In this document: positions 12,294 to 21,888 of the stretch, piece after piece
Position numbering within the stretch: position 1 is the first letter of the stretch
How the letters are laid out: every line of letters begins with the position of its first letter
Assembly (NCBI GenBank): GCA_023525975.1
Contig: CM042020.1
Coordinates: forward strand, 14,562,001-14,626,000
Reading direction: 5' to 3'
DNA length: 64,000 nt
DNA from: Smallanthus sonchifolius
Taxonomy: Eukaryota; Streptophyta; Magnoliopsida; Asterales; Asteraceae
Position numbers and translations under genes: made by a program
The notes under the pieces: generated by a model
Told to the model about the DNA's origin: nothing
What the model saw: the letters and a program-made list of their open reading frames with translations, nothing else
The model's database searches: none

Positions 12294-14139
12294 AAATAGA
12301 GGAAAAGAAAAAATGGTCGTTCGACCAAAGTCTAGACAGAGCCCATCTCCAATGAGCACTTCATCCAATGAAGAAGAAAAAACAGAAAAGCTGTTAAGCC
12401 AAGCCATAACAGCCGGACAAAAACAAAATACTAGACAAATACCACCACACTTTTTCTACACCCAACCTCCACAAAATCCTATACCACCCTCTTACTTCCT
12501 CACACAAACACAGCCTCAACCATCACAAAGTCCTACAATCTACCCCAAAACACCCAAAAAATCCACACCTCAAAAACCTACAACAGTACCCAAACCATCG
12601 ACCATACCTTTTGGCTCTTATGCCTTACAAGTTTGCACAGATCAATACACAAAATTTCGCCCTATCAGTGGCATAAAACCAACAGAAAAACAGCAGTGTC
12701 TTTTAGACAACCTTTGGCATGTGCAGACTATGCCTCATGCCTCTGCTTTCAAAGTACAAATCCTAAATGCTCTGAGCATTTATTTTCATGAACAGCAGGC
12801 TAAAAGCCCTGAAACACAGATTAAAAAGCCAAAATTTACACACTACATCATTTTTAGAGGAACCAAGATTGGTATCTTCAATAAATGGGAAACAGTTATA
12901 AAACATATACAGTGTCCAGGACCCATTTATAAAGGCTATGAAAGCTTCTCTGAAGCCTTAAAAACGGCCAGGGAACATTTTGGTATAGACAGTTTTTACA
13001 TAGAACCTGAAGAAGTTCAAACGTTCTCACAGATTACACAGACTAGCCAAACACAAATTATAAAGGCACAAGAAGAAACAATTGCAAAATTGCAAGAACA
13101 GCTTCTAGAACAAGGAAAAGATAAACAGTCTATACAGAGCCTTGTCGAAATTAATATTCTCAAACAGAAAGTTGGCATCCTTGAAGCCAACAATACACAG
13201 CTTTTATAGAAACTAAAAAGAAAAGAAGGAAGTTCTAGCAGCCCCAGAAGCTATGACGCCTTCAAAGCCCGAATGATGGACACTCCCTGGAAGACTTGCC
13301 TTCAATCCGTGATAGACCAGTTTCCAGAATTTGACAACATAATATCGCAAAAGATCTGCAAAGAATTCCCCCTCGTAATATACGAGTTACAGCTTAGAGT
13401 AATGATTATTGCTCTAAATGAAGAAAAATACAAAGGAGTTACAGTGGTAGAAAGAACAGATGATGAAGGAAACGGAACCTGCCGTCTTCTCCTGCAAATA
13501 GATCTAAAAACCACAGACATGCCACAAGATCTAATCTTATAGTTTTACCACAATGGTATGATAGACTACATCGAAATGGGTTTAGATCCTAAAACAGAAA
13601 GTATTATAAACCTTTTTGGTGAAAAATTTATCATTTCCATAGGAAACATCAGTACACACATATTCCCTCCATACATTGGATGTAAATTCTTTTCTTCTTT
13701 TCCTTATGCTAATGATCACACCTACAGACCCGCCAGAAAAAGGGTGTTCATCAGCCATAAACCCACCAGAAAAGAATACCTTAAAAAGCTAGCCGTTAAA
13801 CAAGAAATTATCATCTCAGACTTATACTGGGTCGATAATTTATCAAGCCTACAAACCAAAGCCACAGACATTAAAGATACTAAACACTTTATTACCCAAA
13901 ACCAACAAACCCCCCTTTTACCTTCTGGCTTTCATTGGGAAGATTTTCATCTCATAGCAGAAGGACACTACATACAGATATGGACACACAAAAATTGGAA
14001 CATACTTATCCCCTTCACCGGAGAAGGAGACACCTTGGAATTACAGCATATAATCAATACAGAATGGGATCATGACATAGGAGACTCAGACGACACAGGA
14101 ACGCCACCATCACTGCCAGATACACACAGAGACTTCTAG
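12286..14139 (+). pseudogene. Viral ORF3 (TAV/viroplasmin-like), left copy, two stops
   Basis: The frame has 618 codons from ATG 12286 with internal TAG stops at 13207 (codon 308) and 13540 (codon 419); the right copy has CAG at both sites. A Pro/Ser/Gln-rich N-terminus is followed at about residues 186-233 by a domain matching the caulimovirus viroplasmin fold (HYIIFRGTKIGIF then YKGYESFSEA), and then by a coiled coil at about 262-322. The remaining half is not recognised. In Caulimoviridae this protein forms inclusion bodies and helps translation of polycistronic RNA. The N-terminal 307 codons remain open here. Confidence 0.8.
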
Positions 14140-14643
14140 ACAGAAACGTACGTAAGCAATGACGTTTCTGTCTCAATAATTTGAAGAAACGTAAGCTCTT
14201 ACGTCACTACACACTACAGACGCGTCTGGCCGACAAAAGTTGTAATTATTTTCTTTTACTGTAGATAAATAGTGTAAAGGTGTTTTGTTTTTTAGTCTCT
14301 TTAAATTAGGTCCGTTACTTTTGTTTGATTGTAATGTTTCCTTTTCTCTGCCTATATAAGGGCAGACGAGTTCATTTGTAAAAACATACCGAAAAATATT
14401 ATCATTAAATGCAATCCAGTTCATTCATGAACAACTAATCTTTCTCTTTCTGGTTTCTTAAGAGTTAGCCCTTATCTTCATAGTTCTTCAAGCCCTTCAT
14501 TCTATATCCCAGAAATTTAAAAAAAAAAAAAGAAATTAAAAAAAAAAAGAGTGTTTGGTTCATACTTCTGCAAATATTTCTACATTTCCGCTGCAATCTT
14601 CTGCAATCATACTGTAAGTATCTTTTATGTTGGTTGCTTTAAG

Positions 14644-14675
<32 letters not shown>

Positions 14676-14866
14676 AAAAAAATATTTTTGTGGTATATAG
14701 CCTGGAAGCCTCTAACTTGCTATGAAATCATTCGTGATTCGGACCAAAAGTCTAGGCATCCCTGAGTGAAACGACAGCACGTACCATCTTTATCTTATTT
14801 TAAATTTTTAAAAGTTAGAAAAATTATATTTTTCAAAAAAAAATTCTCTGATTACCTCCCAAAAGT
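14140..14866 (+). promoter_or_regulatory. Viral intergenic region with promoter, left copy
   Basis: TGACG at 14160 and its reverse CGTCA at 14202 resemble the as-1 element of plant pararetrovirus promoters. They sit in inverted repeats: CAGAAACGT (14141) with ACGTTTCTG (14162), and ACGTAAG with CTTACGT around 14190-14205. A TATATAA box lies at 14353-14359. A-rich tracts with several AATAAA strings at 14641-14683 could serve in 3'-end formation. It lies just before the full genome copy and would drive it. Confidence 0.7.
14353..14359 (+). promoter_or_regulatory. TATA box of viral promoter, left copy
   Basis: CTATATAAGG lies about 150 bp downstream of the TGACG pair, the standard arrangement in this virus family. 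Confidence 0.7.
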
Positions 14867-14880
14867 TGGTATCAGAGCAA
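14867..14880 (+). other. Viral tRNA-Met primer binding site
   Basis: TGGTATCAGAGCAA fits the conserved initiator-tRNA-Met primer site of Caulimoviridae, where minus-strand DNA synthesis starts; by convention it is base 1 of the genome. Confidence 0.85.
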
Positions 14881-15104
14881 AGGCTTTCCTAATATCTAAA
14901 AGACTAATACAGGTCCATTCAAGGCAGCGGCAGAGCCTAAGTCCTTTTTATATGGAAACCCGATTAGGTGAAGATTGGGGAGAAATTTTGCTTTGATTGC
15001 TAAATTTTGTCAAGATATCATAAGAATTTTATTATGAATCATTCTGTTTATATATGTTTGAATCATTTTGTTTATATATGTTTGTTGATTATGTTTATTT
15101 TTAT
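14881..15104 (+). other. Viral leader with 25-bp tandem repeat
   Basis: No gene is seen. A 25-bp unit starting GAATCATT occurs twice in a row at 15036-15084 with one mismatch. Confidence 0.6.
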
Positions 15105-15674
15105 ATGATTAACTGGGATATAGAAATACACTTATGGAAGAACTTTAGGAGATAAGCGGAAAACTCTGAGAAACCAGAATTCTCTAAAAATATTGATCCG
15201 TCAAAAATCTTTAAGAAACTTGATTTTTTAAATCTCGAATTTTCTGATAAAAGCGATAATAAGGAAGTTAATAGTAATTATTATAAACACACCTGTAGAT
15301 TTAAGGAGCTACACACACATAGTTTGCATACAGAAAACACACATTTAAATAGTATTACAGATCTTATTATAAACCTTGGCTTTAGTTTACAGAAAGAAAC
15401 CACCTACAGTAAACAGTTATTAGATAAAGTTATACAACATATAAATAAAAACACATAAGAAATTAAAAAACTATCTGAAAACTTAGATTATATACGAGAA
15501 CAAAATCACCAGATTATCTTAGAAATAAAAAATCTTAACAGAAATAAAAACATTATTAATACAGAGGATAGCTCTGTTGGAATAGATAGTATTATACACA
15601 AGTTAAAAACAATACACTTAAGTGATAATAGTCCCAAACCTTATAAACATTGGCAGCCTATTAACAATGAATAA
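15105..15674 (+). pseudogene. Viral ORF1, small coiled-coil protein, two stops
   Basis: A 190-codon frame from ATG 15105 to TAA 15672 is interrupted by TAA at 15153 (codon 17) and 15456 (codon 118). Its TAA overlaps the polyprotein ATG by 8 nt (ATGAATAA). The C-terminal half has heptad-like hydrophobic spacing and many Lys/Glu/Asn residues, suggesting a coiled coil, so a role like the virion-associated protein of other Caulimoviridae is possible but not shown. The exact fit of the reading frame between leader and polyprotein supports a former gene. Confidence 0.65.
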
Positions 15675-18600
15675 ACAAACAACTAGGCAAGAAGCTAGAA
15701 ACTCTACTAGCAATATTAGAGACATAATTACATCAGACAGTTTTATAAACAAAATCCTTAGAAGAGGATCTTCATCTAGAAGTACACCCCAAACTATACA
15801 ATTAGAAGAAGAAATAGACGTAGACAGAAACATCACGTTATACAACCAACACCAATTAGACATATTAAACCCTAGAACTTTATACCAGACAGGAAGGCTT
15901 AATGTAAACACAACACTTATACAAAGTAGTAGAGAAGAAAGCCTTAGAGTAGTAGATAAAATGGTAGAGGTAGATTTATTTTTACCTGAAACCATAGAAA
16001 AGATTAAACAATCAGGAAAGCAGTTTATACATACAGGTCTTATAGTCATAGGAATTAAAGCCCTAGGAAGAAAAGACTTAGGAACCAAACTTTTAACATT
16101 AATATTAGATAAAAGTTGGAAAACAGAAATGAAGAAAGCCATAATATCAGGTATGGAAATAGACTTAAGTAGTAATTCAGCTCTGTTTTATTGCACACCT
16201 GGAATATTAAAAGATATAAAAGATTTACAAAAATTAAAAATTGCCCTACAGACCAAAGGATATGAGAACTATGAAGGAAACAACATAGTAATCAGTGTAG
16301 GAGTCCTTGGAAAGGCCAGTAATAGGTCAGGGATGAAGTACAAAGTTAACATAGAAGGAATAGTTAACACCATAGCTTCAAAATCCATACAAATGATAGA
16401 GCCAATAAAAATAGATCCTGAAGAATTAGCAGGATTAGAATGGCAGATAACAGATTTAAAAGAAAAAGAAAGTTCAAACTTAGTCCCAAAGAGAAGTCAT
16501 ATATATGAAGGAATAGATGGAATACAAAGCCTTAGATTCACAGATTTCAGACAAGAAGATAGGTATGAGGAAAGTACCCTGCCCGACGACCAAACAAATT
16601 ATCAAGATGATGCAACAATAGAACACCATAAAAATGAAAGAGAATATAATTTCATGAACATCGAATCAGATGATGAGACTGAATATGGGTTACCCATATA
16701 CGATACAGAGAATGAAGAAGACAGTGAAGATGAGTTAAACTTCGAATTCCTAAAATTCGAACAGGAAGATATAGATTACAGTTCATACGACCTTCAAAGT
16801 TGTGAAGAAACTAATACTTTTAAGGTAGAAGAAACCAATAAATCCCTTGAACAAATAATAAATAGAAAATTTACTGAAACAAATATTCAAGATGATGTAG
16901 ATGATATGATAGTAGAATGCATGCTAAATTTGACAATGAAATATGAAGAAAGCTATAATAAATTACAAGAAATCTTCAACTTACCTTTAGTCAAAAGCAT
17001 AGCAAAGGGAGACACGATGATCTCCGATTTCTACAAACAAGAAAGTATATTCGTAGACCAAGAGTACGATACAAAACTAAAAAGACCATACGTAGATGCA
17101 AATATAGGAAATAGAACAAAAGAGTCCATGGGAAGAGAACCTTGGACCAAACCAAATACAAGTTACCAACAGGAATCCAATTATAAAGGAAAAGGTAGCA
17201 GATTACCGATAGGACATATTTACAGTGGAAGCATGTTATTATTAGAACAACAGAAACCACAGTTATGGGCAGACGAAGTCCTGACATGGGAACAAACAGT
17301 TGTTAGAATGTGGGAAACCAATAAAAAAGAGAGTATGGATATGTTTTCATACTTAGAAACCACATTAGGCCCAACAGCCTTAGGAATATGGCAGAGCAAA
17401 AAAGCCCATGATCCAGACCAAATAAATAGGCTTAAAGCCATAGGAGATAATCCATATAATTTCACTATTCAAATAAGAGTCCTTATTTTAGGAGTTGATC
17501 CAGCAAAAAACAATAGTTTAATCCAAGATACAGCTATCAGAAACCTAGAACAGCTTAGTATAGCAGATATGAAATATGTGAATGAATTCACATTAGATTT
17601 CACTAGATTAATAGCACAGACAGGACAAGCCATGGATGATAAGCTATGCGATAAATATTTCATAAAGTTACCAAGAGATCTAGGTAAAAATATACATGAA
17701 GAATGGAAAAAACAGTATGGAAACTTAGAACACCTAGGTATAGGACCCAGAATTACTTTCACCTTTAGCATATTAGAAGAAAAATGCAAAGAGGTAGCAT
17801 TACAAGAACAGCTAAAGAGAAATGCGTTTGCTTTCTGCAAAACCGCGATTTACACACCACAAGCCTACGGATATTATGATAAAAAGAAGAAAATTAGGAA
17901 AAGTACTTCTTACAGGAAAGAGTACAAACCATACAAAAAATACAAAGACAAATATGTCAAAAAACCCCACACTAGAACATGTAAATGCTTCATATGTGGA
18001 GATCCAGAGCATTTAGCCAATAAGTGTCCTAATAGAAGTAACAATATGGAAAGAAGTAATCTTATAGAACAGCTAAATGATTATGAAATAGAAGCTATAA
18101 ACACAGATAATACTGACAATGAGTCAATATATAGCATCTATAGCGAAGAAGATGAGCCTATAGCAAAAATAGCTTACACCTACACAAACACAGAAGATTG
18201 TAAACACGAATGGAACCATAGGAAGGGTAATAATTATATAAAATGTTACATATGTGAATATTATCCTAGTATAGAAAAAAGATCACAGTGCAATGTTTGC
18301 TTCAAAGAGATATGCCATATATGTCTAAAACACGTGTTCTACATAGAACCAGAAGCTAGCACTAGCAAAAATAAAAACAGTAGTGAATATGAAGATAAGT
18401 TCAAAAAAATAGAACTAGCCATAGAAGTTAACAAACTAAAAATAGAATTGCTAAACAACAAAGTCAACAGGTTAGAAGAAGTCATAGAAAAGAAAAAAGG
18501 AATTGAAATTCCTGAAATAAGTAACATGGCCACAGAACCTGAACAACATGAACAAACTCTAATACAGACCAGTGGATCAATAAATATGATAAACATACAG

Positions 18601-21096
18601 TGTAGGTTATGGCTTGACAACAATACACCTATAGACTTAACAGCTCTAGTTGATACAGGAGCCACAAAGAGTGTGATATCACATAGTTTAACAGATAAAA
18701 GATTTCACAAACCACTTACATACAAATTAATGACAAGAACAGTAGAAGATAGATTGATAAATATAACACATTATTTAGAACCTACAAGTATACAATTTCT
18801 TGATTTTGCAGGAAATTATAGTATTAAATATGACATACCACAGATTAATATAAATCCTGAACACATTAAATCTAGAGATTTTGTTTTAGGATTAAATTTC
18901 ATATTAGGATTAAATGGTGCTATCACCATTACTAAAAACTTTATAACAATTAGTAAACAAATTTATAGTTTTCCTACCCTCAGGTATAATAATATGGCTA
19001 AAATTGCTAGTAAAAGAGGAGAAAAAGGAAACCTAGAATTCTTAAACAAAAATAGAAAGAAAAACCAAATAGAAAATGAAGCCATACAGTTACTTACAAG
19101 CTTCATTTACAAAGAATTAGAAAAAGGACAGGATGTTACTAGAAGTATAAACCATCCTACCATTCTCCACCTTGAGAAAATAGGTCTTATAGGAGAAAAC
19201 ATTACACATTCGAAAGTCAACTATGTCTGCAAATTTAAAATCAAAAATCCAGACATAACAATAAGAAATGTAAACATAGACTATAGTCCCCTTGATAGAG
19301 AGGAATTTAGAAAACAAATCACAGAAATGACTACACAAGGACTAATTAGAAAATCAGAAAGTCCACATAGGTCCTCAGCATTCATAGTAAAAAACCATAG
19401 TGAAATAAAAAGAGGAAAACCTAGAATAGTCTATAATTACAAAAGGTTAAATGATAATACAGAAGATGATGGGTATAATATTCCTAATAAAGATAGTCTT
19501 ATACAACTTATTCAAGACAACAAAATATTTTCAAAGTTTGATTTAAAATCAGGATATAATCAACTACATTTAGAAGAAGATTTCAAAAAATGGACAGCCT
19601 TCACATGCTCAGAAGGATTATATGAATGGAATGTTCTTAGTTTCGGACTAAAGAACGCTCCATCAATTTTTCAACGATATATGGACAGTTTATTTCTTAA
19701 ATACAAATTTTGTCTTGTATACATTGATGATATACTTGTAGCCAGTAAAACAATTTCAGAACATGAACAGCACTTACAACAAGTATTTGAAGAAATAAAA
19801 AAGAATGGGATAGTAGTATCCAAAAAGAAAATGGAGCTGTTTAAACGAAAAATTTCATTTTTAGGAATCGAGATTGGAAATGGAAAAATCGAGTTACAGC
19901 CACATATTTCTACAAAAATTCTGGACTTTCCAGAAAAACTTACAACTTTAAAACAGATTCAAGCCTTTTTGGGTTTGGTCAACTATGCTAGAAAATTTAT
20001 ACCAAACCCTAATAAAGATAGTCTTATACAACTTATTCAAGACAACAAAATATTTTCAAAGTTTGATTTAAAATCAGGATATAATCAACTACATTTAGAA
20101 GAAGATTTCAAAAAATGGACAGCCTTCACATGCTCAAAAGGATTATATGAATGGAATGTTCTTAGTTTCGGACTAAAGAACGCTCCATCAATTTTTCAAC
20201 GATATATGGACAGTTTATTTCTTAAATACAAATTTTGTCTTGTATACATTGATGATATACTTGTAGCCAGTAAAACAATTTCAGAACATGAACAGCACTT
20301 ACAACAAGTATTTGAAGAAATAAAAAAGAATGGGATAGTAGTATCCAAAAAGAAAATGGAGCTGTTTAAACGAAAAATTTCATTTTTAGGACTCGAGATT
20401 GGAAATGGAAAAATCGAGTTACAGCCACATATTTCTACAAAAATTCTGGACTTTCCAGAAAAACTTACAACTTTAAAACAGATTCAAGCCTTTTTGGGTT
20501 TGGTCAACTATGCTAGAAAATTTATACCAAACCTGTCTAAACTAGTTGGTCCTCTTTATAGCAAGACCACTAAAAATGGACAGAGAAAGTTTAATCAAGA
20601 AGATAGCATTTTGATTAGAAAAATAAAAGAACAAGTGAAAAAGATAAAACCATTAGAATTACCACTTGTTACAGATTACATAATCATAGAGGTTGATGGA
20701 TGCAAGGAAGGATGGGGAGCCGTCCTCCTTTGCAAACCAAACATACACAGTTATAAAAAGGAAGAAAAAATATGCTCCTACTCAAGTGGAAGTTTTAAGA
20801 CTGGGACAAATTGGACCAGCCTTGATTTTGAAATACAAGCACTAATTAACGCTTTAGAAAAATTTAAATTATTTTTGCACAAAGATTTCATAGTCAGGAC
20901 AGACTGTGAAGCAATAGTTAAATTTATAAAAAATAATCAAAGTAAGAAAATGAACAGGACAAGATGGGTAAACCTTCAAAATATAATCCAGGGATGTGGT
21001 TATACTATACAATTCGAACATATAAAGGGAAAAGATAACGGGATAGCAGATTTATTATCTCGAAACATAAACAAACTTCTTTTTGCAGATGGATAG
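15667..21096 (+). CDS. Viral polyprotein MP-CP-PR-RT-RNase H, with RT core duplicated
   Basis: The frame is open for 1809 residues from ATG 15667; an in-frame GTG at 15622 is a less likely start. Domains in order: 30K-type movement protein (about residues 98-245), acidic linker, coat protein (about 530-770) with a CCHC knuckle (774-787), a second Cys cluster CX2CX11CX2CX4CX2C (860-886), a coiled-coil linker, aspartic protease DTGA (Asp 996), RT with YIDD at 1352 and again at 1527, and RNase H (about 1670-1800). The second YIDD comes from a 525-bp in-frame tandem duplication; without it the protein would have 1634 residues. The stop TAG overlaps the ORF3 ATG. No stop or frameshift is visible, unusual for an old integrant, but the duplicated core makes normal RT folding doubtful. 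Confidence 0.85.
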   Translation: MNKQTTRQEARNSTSNIRDIITSDSFINKILRRGSSSRSTPQTIQLEEEIDVDRNITLYNQHQLDILNPRTLYQTGRLNVNTTLIQSSREESLRVVDKMVEVDLFLPETIEKIKQSGKQFIHTGLIVIGIKALGRKDLGTKLLTLILDKSWKTEMKKAIISGMEIDLSSNSALFYCTPGILKDIKDLQKLKIALQTKGYENYEGNNIVISVGVLGKASNRSGMKYKVNIEGIVNTIASKSIQMIEPIKIDPEELAGLEWQITDLKEKESSNLVPKRSHIYEGIDGIQSLRFTDFRQEDRYEESTLPDDQTNYQDDATIEHHKNEREYNFMNIESDDETEYGLPIYDTENEEDSEDELNFEFLKFEQEDIDYSSYDLQSCEETNTFKVEETNKSLEQIINRKFTETNIQDDVDDMIVECMLNLTMKYEESYNKLQEIFNLPLVKSIAKGDTMISDFYKQESIFVDQEYDTKLKRPYVDANIGNRTKESMGREPWTKPNTSYQQESNYKGKGSRLPIGHIYSGSMLLLEQQKPQLWADEVLTWEQTVVRMWETNKKESMDMFSYLETTLGPTALGIWQSKKAHDPDQINRLKAIGDNPYNFTIQIRVLILGVDPAKNNSLIQDTAIRNLEQLSIADMKYVNEFTLDFTRLIAQTGQAMDDKLCDKYFIKLPRDLGKNIHEEWKKQYGNLEHLGIGPRITFTFSILEEKCKEVALQEQLKRNAFAFCKTAIYTPQAYGYYDKKKKIRKSTSYRKEYKPYKKYKDKYVKKPHTRTCKCFICGDPEHLANKCPNRSNNMERSNLIEQLNDYEIEAINTDNTDNESIYSIYSEEDEPIAKIAYTYTNTEDCKHEWNHRKGNNYIKCYICEYYPSIEKRSQCNVCFKEICHICLKHVFYIEPEASTSKNKNSSEYEDKFKKIELAIEVNKLKIELLNNKVNRLEEVIEKKKGIEIPEISNMATEPEQHEQTLIQTSGSINMINIQCRLWLDNNTPIDLTALVDTGATKSVISHSLTDKRFHKPLTYKLMTRTVEDRLINITHYLEPTSIQFLDFAGNYSIKYDIPQININPEHIKSRDFVLGLNFILGLNGAITITKNFITISKQIYSFPTLRYNNMAKIASKRGEKGNLEFLNKNRKKNQIENEAIQLLTSFIYKELEKGQDVTRSINHPTILHLEKIGLIGENITHSKVNYVCKFKIKNPDITIRNVNIDYSPLDREEFRKQITEMTTQGLIRKSESPHRSSAFIVKNHSEIKRGKPRIVYNYKRLNDNTEDDGYNIPNKDSLIQLIQDNKIFSKFDLKSGYNQLHLEEDFKKWTAFTCSEGLYEWNVLSFGLKNAPSIFQRYMDSLFLKYKFCLVYIDDILVASKTISEHEQHLQQVFEEIKKNGIVVSKKKMELFKRKISFLGIEIGNGKIELQPHISTKILDFPEKLTTLKQIQAFLGLVNYARKFIPNPNKDSLIQLIQDNKIFSKFDLKSGYNQLHLEEDFKKWTAFTCSKGLYEWNVLSFGLKNAPSIFQRYMDSLFLKYKFCLVYIDDILVASKTISEHEQHLQQVFEEIKKNGIVVSKKKMELFKRKISFLGLEIGNGKIELQPHISTKILDFPEKLTTLKQIQAFLGLVNYARKFIPNLSKLVGPLYSKTTKNGQRKFNQEDSILIRKIKEQVKKIKPLELPLVTDYIIIEVDGCKEGWGAVLLCKPNIHSYKKEEKICSYSSGSFKTGTNWTSLDFEIQALINALEKFKLFLHKDFIVRTDCEAIVKFIKNNQSKKMNRTRWVNLQNIIQGCGYTIQFEHIKGKDNGIADLLSRNINKLLFADG
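18244..18324 (+). other. Second zinc-binding Cys cluster, badnavirus-type spacing
   Basis: Counting residues from the translation gives C-x2-C-x11-C-x2-C-x4-C-x2-C exactly. This spacing was described as characteristic of badnaviruses. It lies between the coat-protein knuckle and the protease. Confidence 0.75.
19483..20532 (+). repeat. In-frame tandem duplication of the viral RT core (2 x 525 bp)
   Basis: 19483-20007 is repeated at 20008-20532, a period of 525 bp or 175 codons. I noticed two base differences (Glu/Lys and Ile/Leu codons). At the seam the downstream sequence ACCAAAC joins CCTAATAAAG, leaving one or two bases of shared sequence. Confidence 0.92.
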
Positions 21097-21888
21097 AAAT
21101 AGAGGAAAAGAAAAAATGGTCGTTCGACCAAAGTCTAGACAGAGCCCATCTCCAATGAGCACTTCATCCAATGAAGAAGAAAAAACAGAAAAGCTGTTAA
21201 GCCAAGCCATAACAGCCGGACAAAAACAAAATACTAGACAAATACCACCACACTTTTTCTACACCCAACCTCCACAAAATCCTATACCACCCTCTTACTT
21301 CCTCACACAAACACAGCCTCAACCATCACAAAGTCCTACAATCTACCCCAAAACACCCAAAAAATCCACACCTCAAAAACCTACAACAGTACCCAAACCA
21401 TCGACCATACCTTTTGGCTCTTATGCCTTACAAGTTTGCACAGATCAATACACAAAATTTCGCCCTATCAGTGGCATAAAACCAACAGAAAAACAGCAGT
21501 GTCTTTTAGACAACCTTTGGCATGTGCAGACTATGCCTCATGCCTCTGCTTTCAAAGTACAAATCCTAAATGCTCTGAGCATTTATTTTCATGAACAGCA
21601 GGCTAAAAGCCCTGAAACACAGATTAAAAAGCCAAAATTTACACACTACATCATTTTTAGAGGAACCAAGATTGGTATCTTCAATAAATGGGAAACAGTT
21701 ATAAAACATATACAGTGTCCAGGACCCATTTATAAAGGCTATGAAAGCTTCTCTGAAGCCTTAAAAACGGCCAGGGAACATTTTGGTATAGACAGTTTTT
21801 ACATAGAACCTGAAGAAGTTCAGACGTTCTCACAGATTACACAGACTAGCCAAACACAAATTATAAAGGCACAAGAAGAAACAATTGC
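21089..21888 (+). pseudogene. Viral ORF3 (TAV-like), right copy, 5' part
   Basis: The first 266 codons, including the viroplasmin-type domain, are followed by element A inserted at the start of the coiled coil. The last five bases, ATTGC, are the target-site duplication. The rest of the gene resumes at 31355. Joined length equals the left copy, so the insertion caused no further loss. Beyond 21888 the frame reads 22 more codons into the LTR. Confidence 0.85.

Noticed and set aside
15618..16142. 174-codon minus-strand ORF with membrane-like composition
   Set aside because: Shadow of the viral polyprotein: AT-rich codons read on the other strand give hydrophobic residues.
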